Part shown: piece after piece, positions 14,090 to 22,841 of the stretch | How positions within the stretch are numbered: position 1 is the stretch's first letter | Layout: every line of letters begins with the position of its first letter | Assembly (NCBI GenBank): GCA_034432155.1 | Contig: DAOUCP010000034.1 | Span: 1 to 32,358 of the forward strand | Length of the DNA: 32,358 nt | Origin: DAOUCP01 sp034432155 | GTDB lineage: Bacteria; Chloroflexota; Anaerolineae; Epilineales; Epilineaceae | Direction of reading: 5' to 3' | Made by a program: the position numbers and the translations under genes | The notes under the pieces: model-generated | The model's input: only the letters and a program-made list of their open reading frames with translations | Databases searched by the model: none | Told to the model about the DNA's origin: nothing

Positions 14090-15532
14090 TTGACGGGCGA
14101 GGATCGGTCCGGAGTGGTAGCGCAGATCTTGGGTTCGGTGGTGGACGTCCGGTTCCCTCCCGGCGCCTTGCCGGAGCTCTACCACGCCATCGAGATTCCG
14201 CGGTCCGAGGGCCCGCCGCTGGTGGTCGAGGTCCAGCAACATCTTGGCGGCCAGGTTGTGCGTTGTGTGGCCATGGGTGCCACCGACGGACTGGCTCGCG
14301 GAGCGCGCGCCATCGACACCGGCGGGCCGATTCGGGTGCCGGTGGGCAAGGCCACCCTGGGTCGGATGTTCAACGTGCTGGGCCAACCGATCGACTCTCC
14401 GGAGCCAGTGGTGGCCGAGGAATACCGCCCCATTCACCAACCCGCCCCGCCCTTTGCCGAGCAATCCACCCGCACCGAAGTGCTGGAAACAGGCCTCAAG
14501 GTCATTGACCTGGTGGCCCCTTTCACACGCGGCGGCAAGACCGGCGTTTTTGGCGGTGCGGGTGTCGGCAAGACGGTGATCATCATGGAGATGATCGCCA
14601 CCATGGCCCGCGAACATGCCGGTGTCTCGTGCTTCGCGGGCGTCGGCGAGCGTTCCCGGGAGGGCACGCAGTTGTGGCACGAGATGCGGCAGGCCGGTGT
14701 GATGGACCAGACGGTGATGGTCTTCGGGCAAATGAACGAACCGCCCGGCGCGCGCCTGCGCGTGGGTCTGTCGGCCCTGACGATGGCCGAGTACTTCCGC
14801 GACCAGGGCATGGATGTGCTCTTGTTCATCGACAATATCTTTCGCTTCGTTCAGGCCGGCAGCGAGGTTTCAGCGTTGCTCGGCCGAATGCCTAGCGCCG
14901 TCGGCTACCAGCCCACGCTGGCCACGGAGATGGGCGAGCTCCAGGAGCGGATCACGTCCACCACACGCGGCGCCATCACCAGTGTGCAGGCCATCTACGT
15001 GCCGGCCGACGACATCACGGATCCGGCGCCGGCCACGACCTTCGCCCATTTGGATGCCACCATTACCCTGGACCGGGCGATCGCCGACCGGGGCATCTAC
15101 CCGGCGGTGGACCCGCTGGCCTCCACCAGCCGCATTCTGGATCCGCAGGTCGTCGGCGCCGAGCACTACGAGGTGGCGCGCGAGGTGCAGCGCGTGCTGC
15201 AACGCTACCGCGATCTGCAGGACATCATCGCCATCCTGGGACAGGACGAGCTATCGGACGATGATCGCCTCCTGGTGAACCGGGCGCGCAAGATCGAACG
15301 CTTCCTGAGCCAACCGATGCGCGTGGCGGCGCAGTTTACCGGCCGCGAGGGTCGCTACGTGCCGCGCTCGGAAACGGTACGCGGCTTCCGCGAGATCCTG
15401 GAAGGCAAGCACGACGATGTTCCCGAGCCTGCCTTCTACATGCGCGGCACCATCGACGAGGTGGTCCAGGCGGCGGCCGAATGGGGCAAGCAAGCGCCCG
15501 TCGAGCGCACGAGGACGAAGCATGCCGGCTGA
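14090..15532 (+). CDS. atpD: F-type ATP synthase subunit beta
   Basis: 480 residues, the catalytic subunit. The P-loop GGAGVGKT is at residues 155-162, followed by GERSREGTQLWHEM (catalytic Glu region), VLLFIDNIFRFVQAGSEVSA (Walker B), and GQDELSDDDRLLVNRARKIE, a variant of the DELSEED lever. The start is TTG 14090, supported by AGGAGGG (14077-14083) at good spacing; an unusual start codon for so abundant a protein. The 3' end overlaps atpC by 11 bases. Confidence 0.97.
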   Translation: MTGEDRSGVVAQILGSVVDVRFPPGALPELYHAIEIPRSEGPPLVVEVQQHLGGQVVRCVAMGATDGLARGARAIDTGGPIRVPVGKATLGRMFNVLGQPIDSPEPVVAEEYRPIHQPAPPFAEQSTRTEVLETGLKVIDLVAPFTRGGKTGVFGGAGVGKTVIIMEMIATMAREHAGVSCFAGVGERSREGTQLWHEMRQAGVMDQTVMVFGQMNEPPGARLRVGLSALTMAEYFRDQGMDVLLFIDNIFRFVQAGSEVSALLGRMPSAVGYQPTLATEMGELQERITSTTRGAITSVQAIYVPADDITDPAPATTFAHLDATITLDRAIADRGIYPAVDPLASTSRILDPQVVGAEHYEVAREVQRVLQRYRDLQDIIAILGQDELSDDDRLLVNRARKIERFLSQPMRVAAQFTGREGRYVPRSETVRGFREILEGKHDDVPEPAFYMRGTIDEVVQAAAEWGKQAPVERTRTKHAG

Positions 15533-15959
15533 GAAGCTTCACGTGTCGATCGTCACCATGGAGCGACAGCTCTATGCCGAAGACGGCGTCGATCTGGTCA
15601 TTGCGCCCGGCACCGAAGGTGAGATGGGGATCCTGCCGCGACACCAGCCGCTCATGGCCACGCTGAAGCCTGGCCAGCTGGTGGTCGTCCGCGGCGACGA
15701 GCGGCGCTTCTTCTCCATCGGCGGCGGCTTCGTGCAGGTGCGGCCGCACCGCGTCGTGGTGATGGCCGACGTTGCCGAGCGGGCCGAGGAGATCGACATC
15801 GCCCGGGCCGAGCTGGCCCACCGCAATGCCGAGCGGGCGTTGGCCGAGGCGCCGACCCGGCAGGACGCGGAGCGAGCTCTGGCGGCGCTCCAGCGGGCCC
15901 GCGCCCGACTCAAGGTGGCCCGCCAGCCTCGCCAGCTGCGGCGAGCGGCCAGGTCCTAG
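15522..15959 (+). CDS. atpC: F-type ATP synthase subunit epsilon
   Basis: 145 residues. An N-terminal beta-sandwich (KLHVSIVTMERQLYAEDGVD, then APGTEGEMGILPRHQPLMAT and FSIGGGFVQVRPHRVVVMAD) is followed by a two-helix C-terminal domain rich in Ala/Arg/Glu. It binds gamma and the c ring and can inhibit hydrolysis. The ATG at 15522 lies inside the end of atpD (ATGCCGGCTGA), with GAGG upstream. It is the last gene of the operon; its stop codon forms part of a GC-rich hairpin. Confidence 0.93.
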   Translation: MPAEKLHVSIVTMERQLYAEDGVDLVIAPGTEGEMGILPRHQPLMATLKPGQLVVVRGDERRFFSIGGGFVQVRPHRVVVMADVAERAEEIDIARAELAHRNAERALAEAPTRQDAERALAALQRARARLKVARQPRQLRRAARS

Positions 15960-15992
15960 CCGGCCGGCTCCACTGGCTGGCCGGCCGGGCTA
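15957..15992. terminator. GC-rich hairpin between convergent atpC and sppA
   Basis: A 12-bp stem with one bulged G: 15957-15961 with 15988-15992, then 15962-15968 with 15980-15986, with an 11-base loop. It contains the atpC stop codon and covers the last bases of sppA, so both messages can end in it. There is no T-run, so intrinsic termination is uncertain. Confidence 0.45.
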
Positions 15993-17678
15993 CGGCACAC
16001 CCTCCCAGTCCAGCGGACAGAGGTACAGGGCGTGCGCCGTCGACAGCCAGCGCAGACTGCTCAGGGCGTAGTCGAACGCCCCACCCGCCCGCGCAAACGG
16101 CGGCGCCGGCTGTCGCGGCCGGCGAACCTCCCGGAGCGGGACGTGGGCGCCAAGCCCGGCGGCGTGCCGCGCCACCTGGAGTGCTCGGTCGACGCCAGCC
16201 AGCTCGTCCACGAGGCCATGTTCCAGCGCCTGGCGGCCCGTCCAGACCCGACCTCGGCCCACGGCATCGACGGCCTCGGGCGACAGTTGGCGACTGCTGG
16301 CCACCCGGTCCACGAACACCTGGTACAGGCGCGCAAGCCACTTGGCCAGAAGCAGGCGCTCGTCTTGGCCAAAGGGCGCGTCGTCTGACCACAGGTCGGC
16401 GTGCGCCCCGCGGCTCAGCACCTGCCGATGGACTCGCAGGTGGCGCAGGGCTTCGGCGGCGATCAGCTTGCCGGCGAGAACACCGATCGAGCCGGTGATG
16501 GTGTCCGGCTGGCTGAGGATCCGCTGCGCCGGGGTAGCCACGTAGTAGCCCCCAGAGGCAGCCACGGCCCCCAGGACGGCGATCAGCGGCTTCTCGGCTG
16601 CCAGCTTGGCGAGGGCAGCGGCAATCGCTTCGGAGGCGGTCGCCGAACCGCCGCGCGACTCAATGTACACGACCGCGGCCGCCGCCCGCCGGTCGGAGCG
16701 CACGCGTCGGACGAGAGGCACAATGGAGAGATCGCCGGCCCGAGGATCCCAGAGAAGCGGCACGGGCAGGGGCGGCGCGAATGGCGGTGTGGCACTCTCG
16801 CCGTCGACGATGGTGCCCTCGATCCGGATGAGGGCGACATAGGTGGGCCCTCGCTCCGGCGGTGGGCGGCGGACGCGGCTGCGGGCCGCTGGCCACGGTG
16901 CCAGGCGCGCCGGCTGCGCATGGCCACCGAGGTGGATGGGGAGTTCCTCGGCGCTCACCACGGCATCGACGGCCCCCGCAGCCTGGGCGCCAAGGTCGGT
17001 ATACGGAGCATGATCGACCAGCTCTCCGGCCGCGGCCACCTCACAGCCTCGGCCCTCGGCCACGGTGCGCAGGAGCGCGGCGTATTGATCGTCCATGAGC
17101 CAGCTGGCCATGGCCCGCAGCTCCGGGCTCATGGCCGCCCTGGCGAGAACGTCACCGGCTGACTTGTAGGCCGAGATGGTGAGGACATCCGCTTGCAGGC
17201 CCAAGGCGGCCAGGCTCTCGGCGAGGAAGGTGTACGACCGGCGCAGGCCGAGCGGCGCGATGGAGCCGCCCGGGGCGAGCAGCACGTCGTCGGCGATCGA
17301 TGCCAGGTAGTAGGCAGCCGTGTCATACTGACTCGCGTACGCGATGACCTTCTTGCCCGAGCGCTGGAAGTCGGCGAGGGCTCCTCGGAGGGCTTGCAGG
17401 CGGGCCAAGGGCATCTCGAGAGTCCGGATGTCGAGCACCACGCCCTTCAGACGAGGCTCGGCGGCCAACCGCCGCAGATCGGCAGCGATGTCGGCCAATG
17501 TGCCCACCGGCGGCGCAACCCATCGCTGCCAGCGCGTGCGCGGCGGGGGGAACTGCGGGTACGGTCCTGCCAGGCGAAGCAGCACGTAGTCCGGTGGCGC
17601 ACCAAGGCGGCAGCGGAGGTTGTGCAGGCTGGTGGTCAGCCGCCGCAGCAGGTAGCCCAACAGACCGATCCCCGTCAT
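15990..17678 (-). CDS. sppA: Signal peptide peptidase SppA, long (double-domain) form
   Basis: 562 residues. Two tandem ClpP/crotonase-like halves as in the 67-kDa E. coli type. The N-terminal half carries the catalytic Lys (ISAYKSAGD, Lys172) and the C-terminal half the Ser nucleophile (AAVAASGGYYVATPAQR, Ser375), preceded by VVYIESRGGSATASEAIAAA and followed by TITGSIGVLAGKL. It degrades signal-peptide remnants and other membrane peptides. The N-terminal hydrophobic anchor is weak here (MTGIGLLGYLLRRLTTSLHN), so the mode of membrane attachment is unclear. The ATG at 17678 is preceded by GAGAGGG on the minus strand. It converges with the ATP synthase operon; its stop lies in the shared hairpin. 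Confidence 0.9.
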   Translation of the reverse strand: MTGIGLLGYLLRRLTTSLHNLRCRLGAPPDYVLLRLAGPYPQFPPPRTRWQRWVAPPVGTLADIAADLRRLAAEPRLKGVVLDIRTLEMPLARLQALRGALADFQRSGKKVIAYASQYDTAAYYLASIADDVLLAPGGSIAPLGLRRSYTFLAESLAALGLQADVLTISAYKSAGDVLARAAMSPELRAMASWLMDDQYAALLRTVAEGRGCEVAAAGELVDHAPYTDLGAQAAGAVDAVVSAEELPIHLGGHAQPARLAPWPAARSRVRRPPPERGPTYVALIRIEGTIVDGESATPPFAPPLPVPLLWDPRAGDLSIVPLVRRVRSDRRAAAAVVYIESRGGSATASEAIAAALAKLAAEKPLIAVLGAVAASGGYYVATPAQRILSQPDTITGSIGVLAGKLIAAEALRHLRVHRQVLSRGAHADLWSDDAPFGQDERLLLAKWLARLYQVFVDRVASSRQLSPEAVDAVGRGRVWTGRQALEHGLVDELAGVDRALQVARHAAGLGAHVPLREVRRPRQPAPPFARAGGAFDYALSSLRWLSTAHALYLCPLDWEGVP

Positions 17679-17701
17679 GCCCTCTCTGTGTCTGGAGGCA
17701 T

Positions 17702-17715
17702 CCGCTGGCCAGCGG
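17702..17715. repeat. 14-bp perfect palindrome upstream of sppA
   Basis: CCGCTGGCCAGCGG is its own reverse complement and lies 24 bases before the sppA start codon. On the minus strand flanking GGAGG and CCTCC could extend it into a leader hairpin. It could be an operator or a leader structure; in GC-rich DNA chance is also possible. Confidence 0.35.
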
Positions 17716-17807
17716 CTAGTCCCTCCTCCGTGTGGCCACCGGCACACGGGCGCGTCAGCCTCCGACTGCTCCCCGAAGCCAGATGATAGTCCTTCCTGGG
17801 GGCCAAG

Positions 17808-17836
17808 TTGCGAGACCGCCCGTTCGCGAGTAGCAT
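17808..17836 (+). promoter_or_regulatory. Putative promoter of the following hypothetical gene
   Basis: TTGCGA (17808-17813), a 17-base spacer and TAGCAT (17831-17836); transcription would begin near 17843, upstream of the gene starting near 17941. Confidence 0.35.
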
Positions 17837-17940
17837 GTCGCCGTTCGTGGGGCTTGGCCGGGCCGTGCGCCCCGCGGCGGCACCTCATCCACACGGAGGC
17901 TAGCGCGATCTCCGCCGTGGGCTCGGTTGGTGGGAAGCCT

Positions 17941-18489
17941 GTGCACGAGGACGAGAGCCGTCGGCTTTGGCAGGTGGTCCGTCGCGAGCTGTCCTTGCAT
18001 CCCCCGCTCCAGGCTGCGGACCTGTACAAGCTGATTGTCCAGGCGGTATTCGGCATCGATCATTGGCTCGAGCAGCCGGATGGCCTCATGTCGGGGCTAC
18101 TGGCTGAGTGGGCCAGCCTCTGCCCAGCCGACTTTGGCCGCACGCCAACTCTCCAGCTGATCGATCCCGATGGTCGCACCGCGCGGCTGCACCTGGGCCC
18201 CCTCAAAGCGCGGGGCGTTGATCCATCCCTCGTCTGCGAGGTAGTAGCGCGGCAGCAGCCCAAGCGGGGCCGGCGAACGCGTTTTCGAAACCTCTGGGGC
18301 CAACTGGTGTGCCTGGCGGCGGAAGGCCGCCTGCCCCTCGCGGCCGACGAGCTGGAGCGCTACCGCGGCCTGTCGGCAGTCCCGCGGCACAGCCCAGCGT
18401 ATGGGCCGGCGGCCTATCGCGTGCTGAATGATGTCCGCGCCCCGGAGACGTGGGCAGGCATCCGGCGCTTGGGGATGGGACTGCGCTGA
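17941..18489 (+). CDS. Conserved protein of unknown function (DLYKL family-like)
   Basis: 182 residues from GTG 17941; GTG 17917 is an in-frame alternative and the frame stays open further upstream, so the start is uncertain. Soluble, with no signal peptide or membrane segment. Landmarks: LQAADLYKLIVQAVFGIDHW (about residues 23-42), LQLIDPDGRTARLHLGPLKA, and a C-terminal SAVPRHSPAYGPAAYRVLND. From memory, the pattern DxYKL-xxQ-xxxGxxHxL ... PDGxxxRxxL ... PxxHSxxY...AYRVL recurs in uncharacterised bacterial proteins; the conserved His in each block could be catalytic or metal-binding. I assign no function. It converges with the subtilase gene and diverges from sppA. Confidence 0.65.
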   Translation: MHEDESRRLWQVVRRELSLHPPLQAADLYKLIVQAVFGIDHWLEQPDGLMSGLLAEWASLCPADFGRTPTLQLIDPDGRTARLHLGPLKARGVDPSLVCEVVARQQPKRGRRTRFRNLWGQLVCLAAEGRLPLAADELERYRGLSAVPRHSPAYGPAAYRVLNDVRAPETWAGIRRLGMGLR

Positions 18490-18522
18490 GGTCGATCGGC
18501 GCCTGCCGCGCCGATGCGACCA

Positions 18523-20193
18523 TCAGGAGGTGCGGCAGGCAAGGGGCAGCAGAATTCGGAAGGAGCCGCCACCGGGCGTGCCGGTGTCGGTGGGCCAGAC
18601 GATGGCCGTGCCGGTGGTCGGCGGATCGGTAGGCCAAGGAATGGCCGTAGCCGGCGCCGTGGTGGTGGCATCCACCGTCGGCGGGACCTCGGTGGCCGTA
18701 GCTGGTGCGGTCGCACCGCTGGACGTGCCGGTAGGCGTGATTGTCCTGGGGGCGCCCGTCGGCGTGCCGGTAGGCGTGCCGGTCGGGGTCTGCGGCGTGA
18801 TCGCCAGGAGCGCCTGCACAGCGCGCAGCGCATGCACGCGGCGGAAGGACATGTTCAGCCGCGGATGGTCGACGCTCGTACCCGTCTGTTGCAAGAGGCG
18901 CTCCAAGGCCCTGGGTTCCAGGTCGCGGTCGATCTGGTAGAGCAGGGCGGCGACTCCGGCCGCCATGGGTGACGCGTCGGAGGTTCCACCCGTCTCGGCC
19001 ACCCCACCGCCAAGCTTGGGATGCCGGATCATGGCGCCCGGTGCGACGAGAGACAGCGTGCGGGCTACGTTGCTGAAGCAAGTGACGGTCTCGGGACTGG
19101 TGAACTCGTCGTAGCAGCCGGACTCCCAGACGCCGCGTGCCGGCTGTCGCCCCAGGCGAGCATCGTAGGTCGCGCCGACGGAGATTACCCCCGACAAGCA
19201 GGCCGGCGCTGACAGCCCGTTGGTGGCGCCGTTGTTGCCGCTGGCGGCGAAGACTGCGATGCCCAGGGCATTGAGCTGGCTAATGAGGCGAGCGCGGGCC
19301 TGGTCGGAACTGTCGCAGTTGCCGCTGTACACGTCCTGCGAACCCAGGCTCATATTGACGACCTTAACGCCCAGCTCGCGCCGATTGCGGCGCAACCACT
19401 CCAGGCCGGCGAGGATGTCCGAGCTCTGGGCACGGGCACGGTCGTCGAACACCCGAACCGCCACGATCCCGGCGTCAGGGGCGACGCCCACTGGGCTCTC
19501 CTCACCGTTGGCGGTGATGATGCCGGCGACGCCGGTACCATGCCCGTTCTCGTCTTGGGCGTCGGCGCTCTCGGTGCTGTTGTTGGGCCGGCAACCGCCG
19601 TTCGAGGAGAAGCAGTGCTGGGCGACGATGCTGTCGGCCAGGTCGGGGTGTTTGGGGTCGATGCCCGTGTCGAGGACGGCCACGTTGACGCCGGCACCAG
19701 TGACGCCGTGCACCTCGTGGACCACATCCGCGCCCAGAATGGGCACCGCCTGGGCCAGTGCCGGCACGTGGACGACGTCCGGCTCGATGGCCTCGACCAG
19801 CGGACTCTCGCGGAGCTTGGCCAGCCCGACTCGGCCAATGGTCCCTGCCACCGCCGCCACGTATTCGAAACGCCGTTGCAGCTGGAAGTCGCCGTCGCGC
19901 AGGGTGGCCAGCAGGCGCTGTTGCACGCGGGCCACCGAGCGCGTGCGCTCGGCGTCGGGTGCCTCGACCGGCAGCTCCTCGCGGAGGACGACGATCACCG
20001 GCACGTGCCCGGTGCGATCCAGAGCTGCCTGCACGCGGGGGTCGACCCGAGCACCACCGGCCGCGGTGCCGCGCGCCGGGCCGCCCAGGGCCAGGAGAAG
20101 CATCGCCGCGAGGACAACGAGCGCCAGGCTGCAGTGGCGGCCCTTGGGCCTAACAACCGCCGGTGTGCCGGGCCGGATGCGACAATCGGCCAT
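18523..20193 (-). CDS. Secreted subtilisin-like serine protease (S8)
   Basis: 556 residues. Signal peptide (hydrophobic core LALVVLAAMLLLALGG, residues 23-38), I9-type propeptide (about residues 62-145), then the S8 domain with Asp175 (VAVLDTGID), His218 (ENGHGTGVAG), oxyanion Asn320 (FAASGNNGATN) and Ser405 (ETGGTSDASPMAAG). The usual GTSMAAP is altered by a short insertion. The catalytic domain has six Cys (194, 201, 293, 332, 360, 372), so disulfides are likely. It ends with a Thr/Pro/Gly linker (repeated PTGTPTG) and the tail FRILLPLACRTS. The ATG at 20193 follows the stop codon of the Trx-VKOR gene by five bases, so the two are surely co-transcribed. Confidence 0.92.
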   Translation of the reverse strand: MADCRIRPGTPAVVRPKGRHCSLALVVLAAMLLLALGGPARGTAAGGARVDPRVQAALDRTGHVPVIVVLREELPVEAPDAERTRSVARVQQRLLATLRDGDFQLQRRFEYVAAVAGTIGRVGLAKLRESPLVEAIEPDVVHVPALAQAVPILGADVVHEVHGVTGAGVNVAVLDTGIDPKHPDLADSIVAQHCFSSNGGCRPNNSTESADAQDENGHGTGVAGIITANGEESPVGVAPDAGIVAVRVFDDRARAQSSDILAGLEWLRRNRRELGVKVVNMSLGSQDVYSGNCDSSDQARARLISQLNALGIAVFAASGNNGATNGLSAPACLSGVISVGATYDARLGRQPARGVWESGCYDEFTSPETVTCFSNVARTLSLVAPGAMIRHPKLGGGVAETGGTSDASPMAAGVAALLYQIDRDLEPRALERLLQQTGTSVDHPRLNMSFRRVHALRAVQALLAITPQTPTGTPTGTPTGAPRTITPTGTSSGATAPATATEVPPTVDATTTAPATAIPWPTDPPTTGTAIVWPTDTGTPGGGSFRILLPLACRTS

Positions 20194-20198
20194 CGCTC

Positions 20199-21515
20199 TC
20201 AAGGCGCGGGCTCGCCTGCCGGCACTGCCAAGCGGTTGGCCCATCCGAGGTACACGGCCCACAAGAGCGCGGCCATCAGCACGGCCGAGGACAGGCACCA
20301 CAGGCATACCGCCCGGATGACGAACACCTCGAGGAAGGTCAGATAGGCGCTGAATCCCACCCCGAACATCACCACCGCCGGCAACAGGAAGCCGAAGCGA
20401 CGCACCCGCGCCACGGAAGATCGCCATTGCCAGGCCCACAACGCGAGAATGGCGACGTAACCAAGGATGCCCAGGACGCCGATCGGCAGGATCCCGAACA
20501 GCTTGGCGTACGCACTCTGCTGCACGGCGTTGCAATCGCCAACCGGACCACAGACGGCCTGGCGCGCCGTCGTCTCTACGTAGCCCAAGTAGCTGGCCAC
20601 CGCCAGGCCGGCGAGGCACAGCCCAGGAACGACCCAGCGTCGCCAGCCACTCGCCGAGCAAAGGCGCACGCCCGAGCGGGCCCAGTGTCCGCCCACGAGC
20701 AGGAGGCTAAGCACCAGGGCGCAGAGAACGGCCATGGCCAGAGCGAAGCCGATCGGGTCACGAGCCCAGACTTCCACCAGCGGGACATCGGCCCGCGAGC
20801 GCGTCGCTTGAGGCTTGGTTGCCAGTCCCTGATCCTGGCGGGCGGACGTTTCCTGCGGGCTACCACGGCCCCCAGCGGCGGTGGGGGCCGTCTCTGGACC
20901 GGCGGCCCTCGGCGCGGTGGGGGGCAGCTCGCGGGCGGCGGTACCGCTGCCCTGAGCCGCGGCACCCATGGTGGCTGTGGCTGCCGGCGAAAGCGCTGTC
21001 TCGGCGGCCGGGACGCTGGAGGTGGGCGCCGCACGCCGGCCGCCGGCCGTCTCGGTGCGAGCCTCGGCGGTCGCCAGGCGCTCAGCCTGGGCGCCGAGCT
21101 GGCGCAGATTGGCAAAGCTCGGCCAGTCGATGCCGCCGGCAGCCAGGCCAGCTTCCGTGATCTTCGGGAGTTGCTCGGGAATATCGAGGCTGCCCACCAG
21201 CAGCCGGTTGCCCACGACCACCGCCGGCACCGCACGCTCGTCGCCCCCAATTCCGAAATGGTCCATCGTGTCGTTGAAGAAGTTGCTGCCCTGCACCGAC
21301 GTCACATCTACGTAGACGACAAGCAGTTGGTCGCCGAAGCGATCGGTGATCGATGGCATGTGATCGACGATCACTTCATGGCAGTGGCCACACTCGGGCG
21401 AGTAAAAGAAGATGGCCTTCACCATGGGGCCTGCAGCATGGGCGGACAGCGCGCTGCCCATGGCTGCGGCCATCACCACTGGCCCGAGGGCCGAGCATCT
21501 CACACGCCTTGTCAT
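20199..21515 (-). CDS. Thioredoxin-like domain fused to vitamin K epoxide reductase (VKOR)
   Basis: 438 residues. An N-terminal signal/anchor (MTRRVRCSALGPVVMAAAMG...) leads to a thioredoxin-like domain with CGHC (Cys42/Cys45, FFYSPECGHCHEVIVDHMPS). A low-complexity Ala/Pro/Thr linker (about residues 150-245) leads to a multi-helix VKOR domain: loop cysteines 322 and 328 (VCGPVGDCNAVQQSAYAKLF) and the quinone-side CLWC (404/407). Bacterial VKOR reoxidises a DsbA-like thioredoxin with quinone, so this should be a one-polypeptide system making extracytoplasmic disulfides. The domain order is Trx first, the reverse of the usual VKOR-Trx fusion. The start ATG has GAGGA eight bases upstream. The long open frame upstream, antisense to argF and arcC, is not part of the gene. 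Confidence 0.88.
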   Translation of the reverse strand: MTRRVRCSALGPVVMAAAMGSALSAHAAGPMVKAIFFYSPECGHCHEVIVDHMPSITDRFGDQLLVVYVDVTSVQGSNFFNDTMDHFGIGGDERAVPAVVVGNRLLVGSLDIPEQLPKITEAGLAAGGIDWPSFANLRQLGAQAERLATAEARTETAGGRRAAPTSSVPAAETALSPAATATMGAAAQGSGTAARELPPTAPRAAGPETAPTAAGGRGSPQETSARQDQGLATKPQATRSRADVPLVEVWARDPIGFALAMAVLCALVLSLLLVGGHWARSGVRLCSASGWRRWVVPGLCLAGLAVASYLGYVETTARQAVCGPVGDCNAVQQSAYAKLFGILPIGVLGILGYVAILALWAWQWRSSVARVRRFGFLLPAVVMFGVGFSAYLTFLEVFVIRAVCLWCLSSAVLMAALLWAVYLGWANRLAVPAGEPAP

Positions 21516-21597
21516 TGCGGAGTCCTCGAAGGCATACACGAACCGATCGGCGTTGCCACCGCGTCGCCATGGGCGTTGGCGGCGGGCGCAGGGCGAC

Positions 21598-21603
21598 ATT
21601 ATA
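21598..21603 (-). promoter_or_regulatory. Putative -10 element for Trx-VKOR/subtilase
   Basis: A perfect TATAAT on the minus strand, 82 bases before the start codon. The -35 is poor (TTCGCT at 18 bases is the best). Confidence 0.4.
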
Positions 21604-21651
21604 GGAATGGCGGCCGCGCGGAGCGAAACGGAGACCATCGATGGGTGTGAT

Positions 21652-21680
21652 GTGACAGTCCGGGCGCGACGTGGTAGCGT
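21652..21680 (+). promoter_or_regulatory. Putative argF promoter
   Basis: GTGACA (21652-21657, five of six), a 17-base spacer and TAGCGT (21675-21680). Transcription would start near 21687, about 40 bases before argF. I see no clear ARG-box palindrome nearby. Confidence 0.4.
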
Positions 21681-21728
21681 ATGGGGACCGAGCCGTGCGT
21701 CCCGCATCCCACCCGACGGAGCTAGGCC

Positions 21729-22730
21729 GTGGCCGTAAACCTGCGCAACCGCAGTGTCCTGACCTTGCTGGACTTGGCGCCGAACGAGATTCGGTTTCTC
21801 CTGACGTTGGCCGCCCACCTGAAGGCGGCCAAGTACGCCGGCTACGAGCAGCCACGCCTGAGAGGCAAGAACATCGCCCTGATCTTCGAGAAGACCTCCA
21901 CCCGGACCCGCTGCGCCTTTGAGGTCGCTGCCCATGACCAGGGGGCTCAGGTGACGTACCTGGGTCCCGATGGCTCGCAGCTGGGCCACAAGGAGTCGGT
22001 GCGGGACACGGCCCGGGTCTTGGGGCGCATGTATGATGCCATCGAGTATCGCGGCTTCTCCCAGCGCACCGTGGAAGAGCTGGCCACCTATGCCGGTGTG
22101 CCGGTGTACAACGGACTGACCGATGAGTTCCACCCCACCCAAGTGCTGGCCGATCTGTTGACCATGCAGGAACATGCCCTCCGACCGCTCGCGGAGGTGG
22201 CCTTTGCCTACCTCGGCGACACGCGCAACAACATGGCCAACTCGCTTATGATCGGCGGCTGCAAGCTGGGGATGGACGTGCGCCTGTGCGGACCACGAAC
22301 GCTGTGGCCGGCGGAAGATCTGGTGGCCCGCTGCCGGGCGCTTGCCGCGGAGACGGGAGGGCGCCTCCTTGTGAGCGACGATCCGGCCGAGGCCGTCCGC
22401 GAGGTCGATTTCATCCACACCGACGTCTGGGTTTCGATGGGCGAACCCGAAGCGGTCTGGGAGGAGCGAGTTAGGCTCCTCCGTCCCTACCAGGTGAACG
22501 AGGCCCTCCTGGCGGCCACCGGCAACCGGCAGGTGAAGTTCATGCACTGCCTGCCGGCCAACCATGACACGAGGACGCGCATTGGCCAGCTCATCTACGA
22601 GCGCTTCGGTCTGGAGAGCATGGAGGTCACCGACGGCGTGTTCGAGTCGGCGCAGTCCATCGTCTGGGATCAGGCGGAGAACCGCCTGCACACCATCAAA
22701 GCGATTCTGGTGGCCACGCTGGGGGACTGA
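21729..22730 (+). CDS. argF: Ornithine carbamoyltransferase
   Basis: 333 residues from GTG 21729, with GGAG upstream. It joins carbamoyl phosphate and ornithine to give citrulline plus phosphate, or the reverse in arginine catabolism (arcB role). Motifs: carbamoyl-phosphate site EKTSTRTRCAFEVAAHDQG (STRTR, residues 57-61), LADLLTMQEHA preceded by DEFHPTQV, and FMHCLPANHDTRT (HCLP). The length and the LGRMYDAIEYRGFSQ segment match the longer E. coli ArgF/ArcB subgroup. A carbamate kinase gene follows 111 bases later, favouring a catabolic, ATP-yielding use; the symbol argF versus arcB cannot be settled from the sequence, and no arginine deiminase is in the window. Confidence 0.93.
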   Translation: MAVNLRNRSVLTLLDLAPNEIRFLLTLAAHLKAAKYAGYEQPRLRGKNIALIFEKTSTRTRCAFEVAAHDQGAQVTYLGPDGSQLGHKESVRDTARVLGRMYDAIEYRGFSQRTVEELATYAGVPVYNGLTDEFHPTQVLADLLTMQEHALRPLAEVAFAYLGDTRNNMANSLMIGGCKLGMDVRLCGPRTLWPAEDLVARCRALAAETGGRLLVSDDPAEAVREVDFIHTDVWVSMGEPEAVWEERVRLLRPYQVNEALLAATGNRQVKFMHCLPANHDTRTRIGQLIYERFGLESMEVTDGVFESAQSIVWDQAENRLHTIKAILVATLGD

Positions 22731-22841
22731 AGCCGCCTTGGCCAGCCGGCATGGCCACGTAGGTCTTCCGACCGCCTGGGGCAGACTCTGGTTTGGGTCG
22801 GAGGGTCGGCACTGCGGCGCCCTGTCGCGGAAGGGTCGAAG

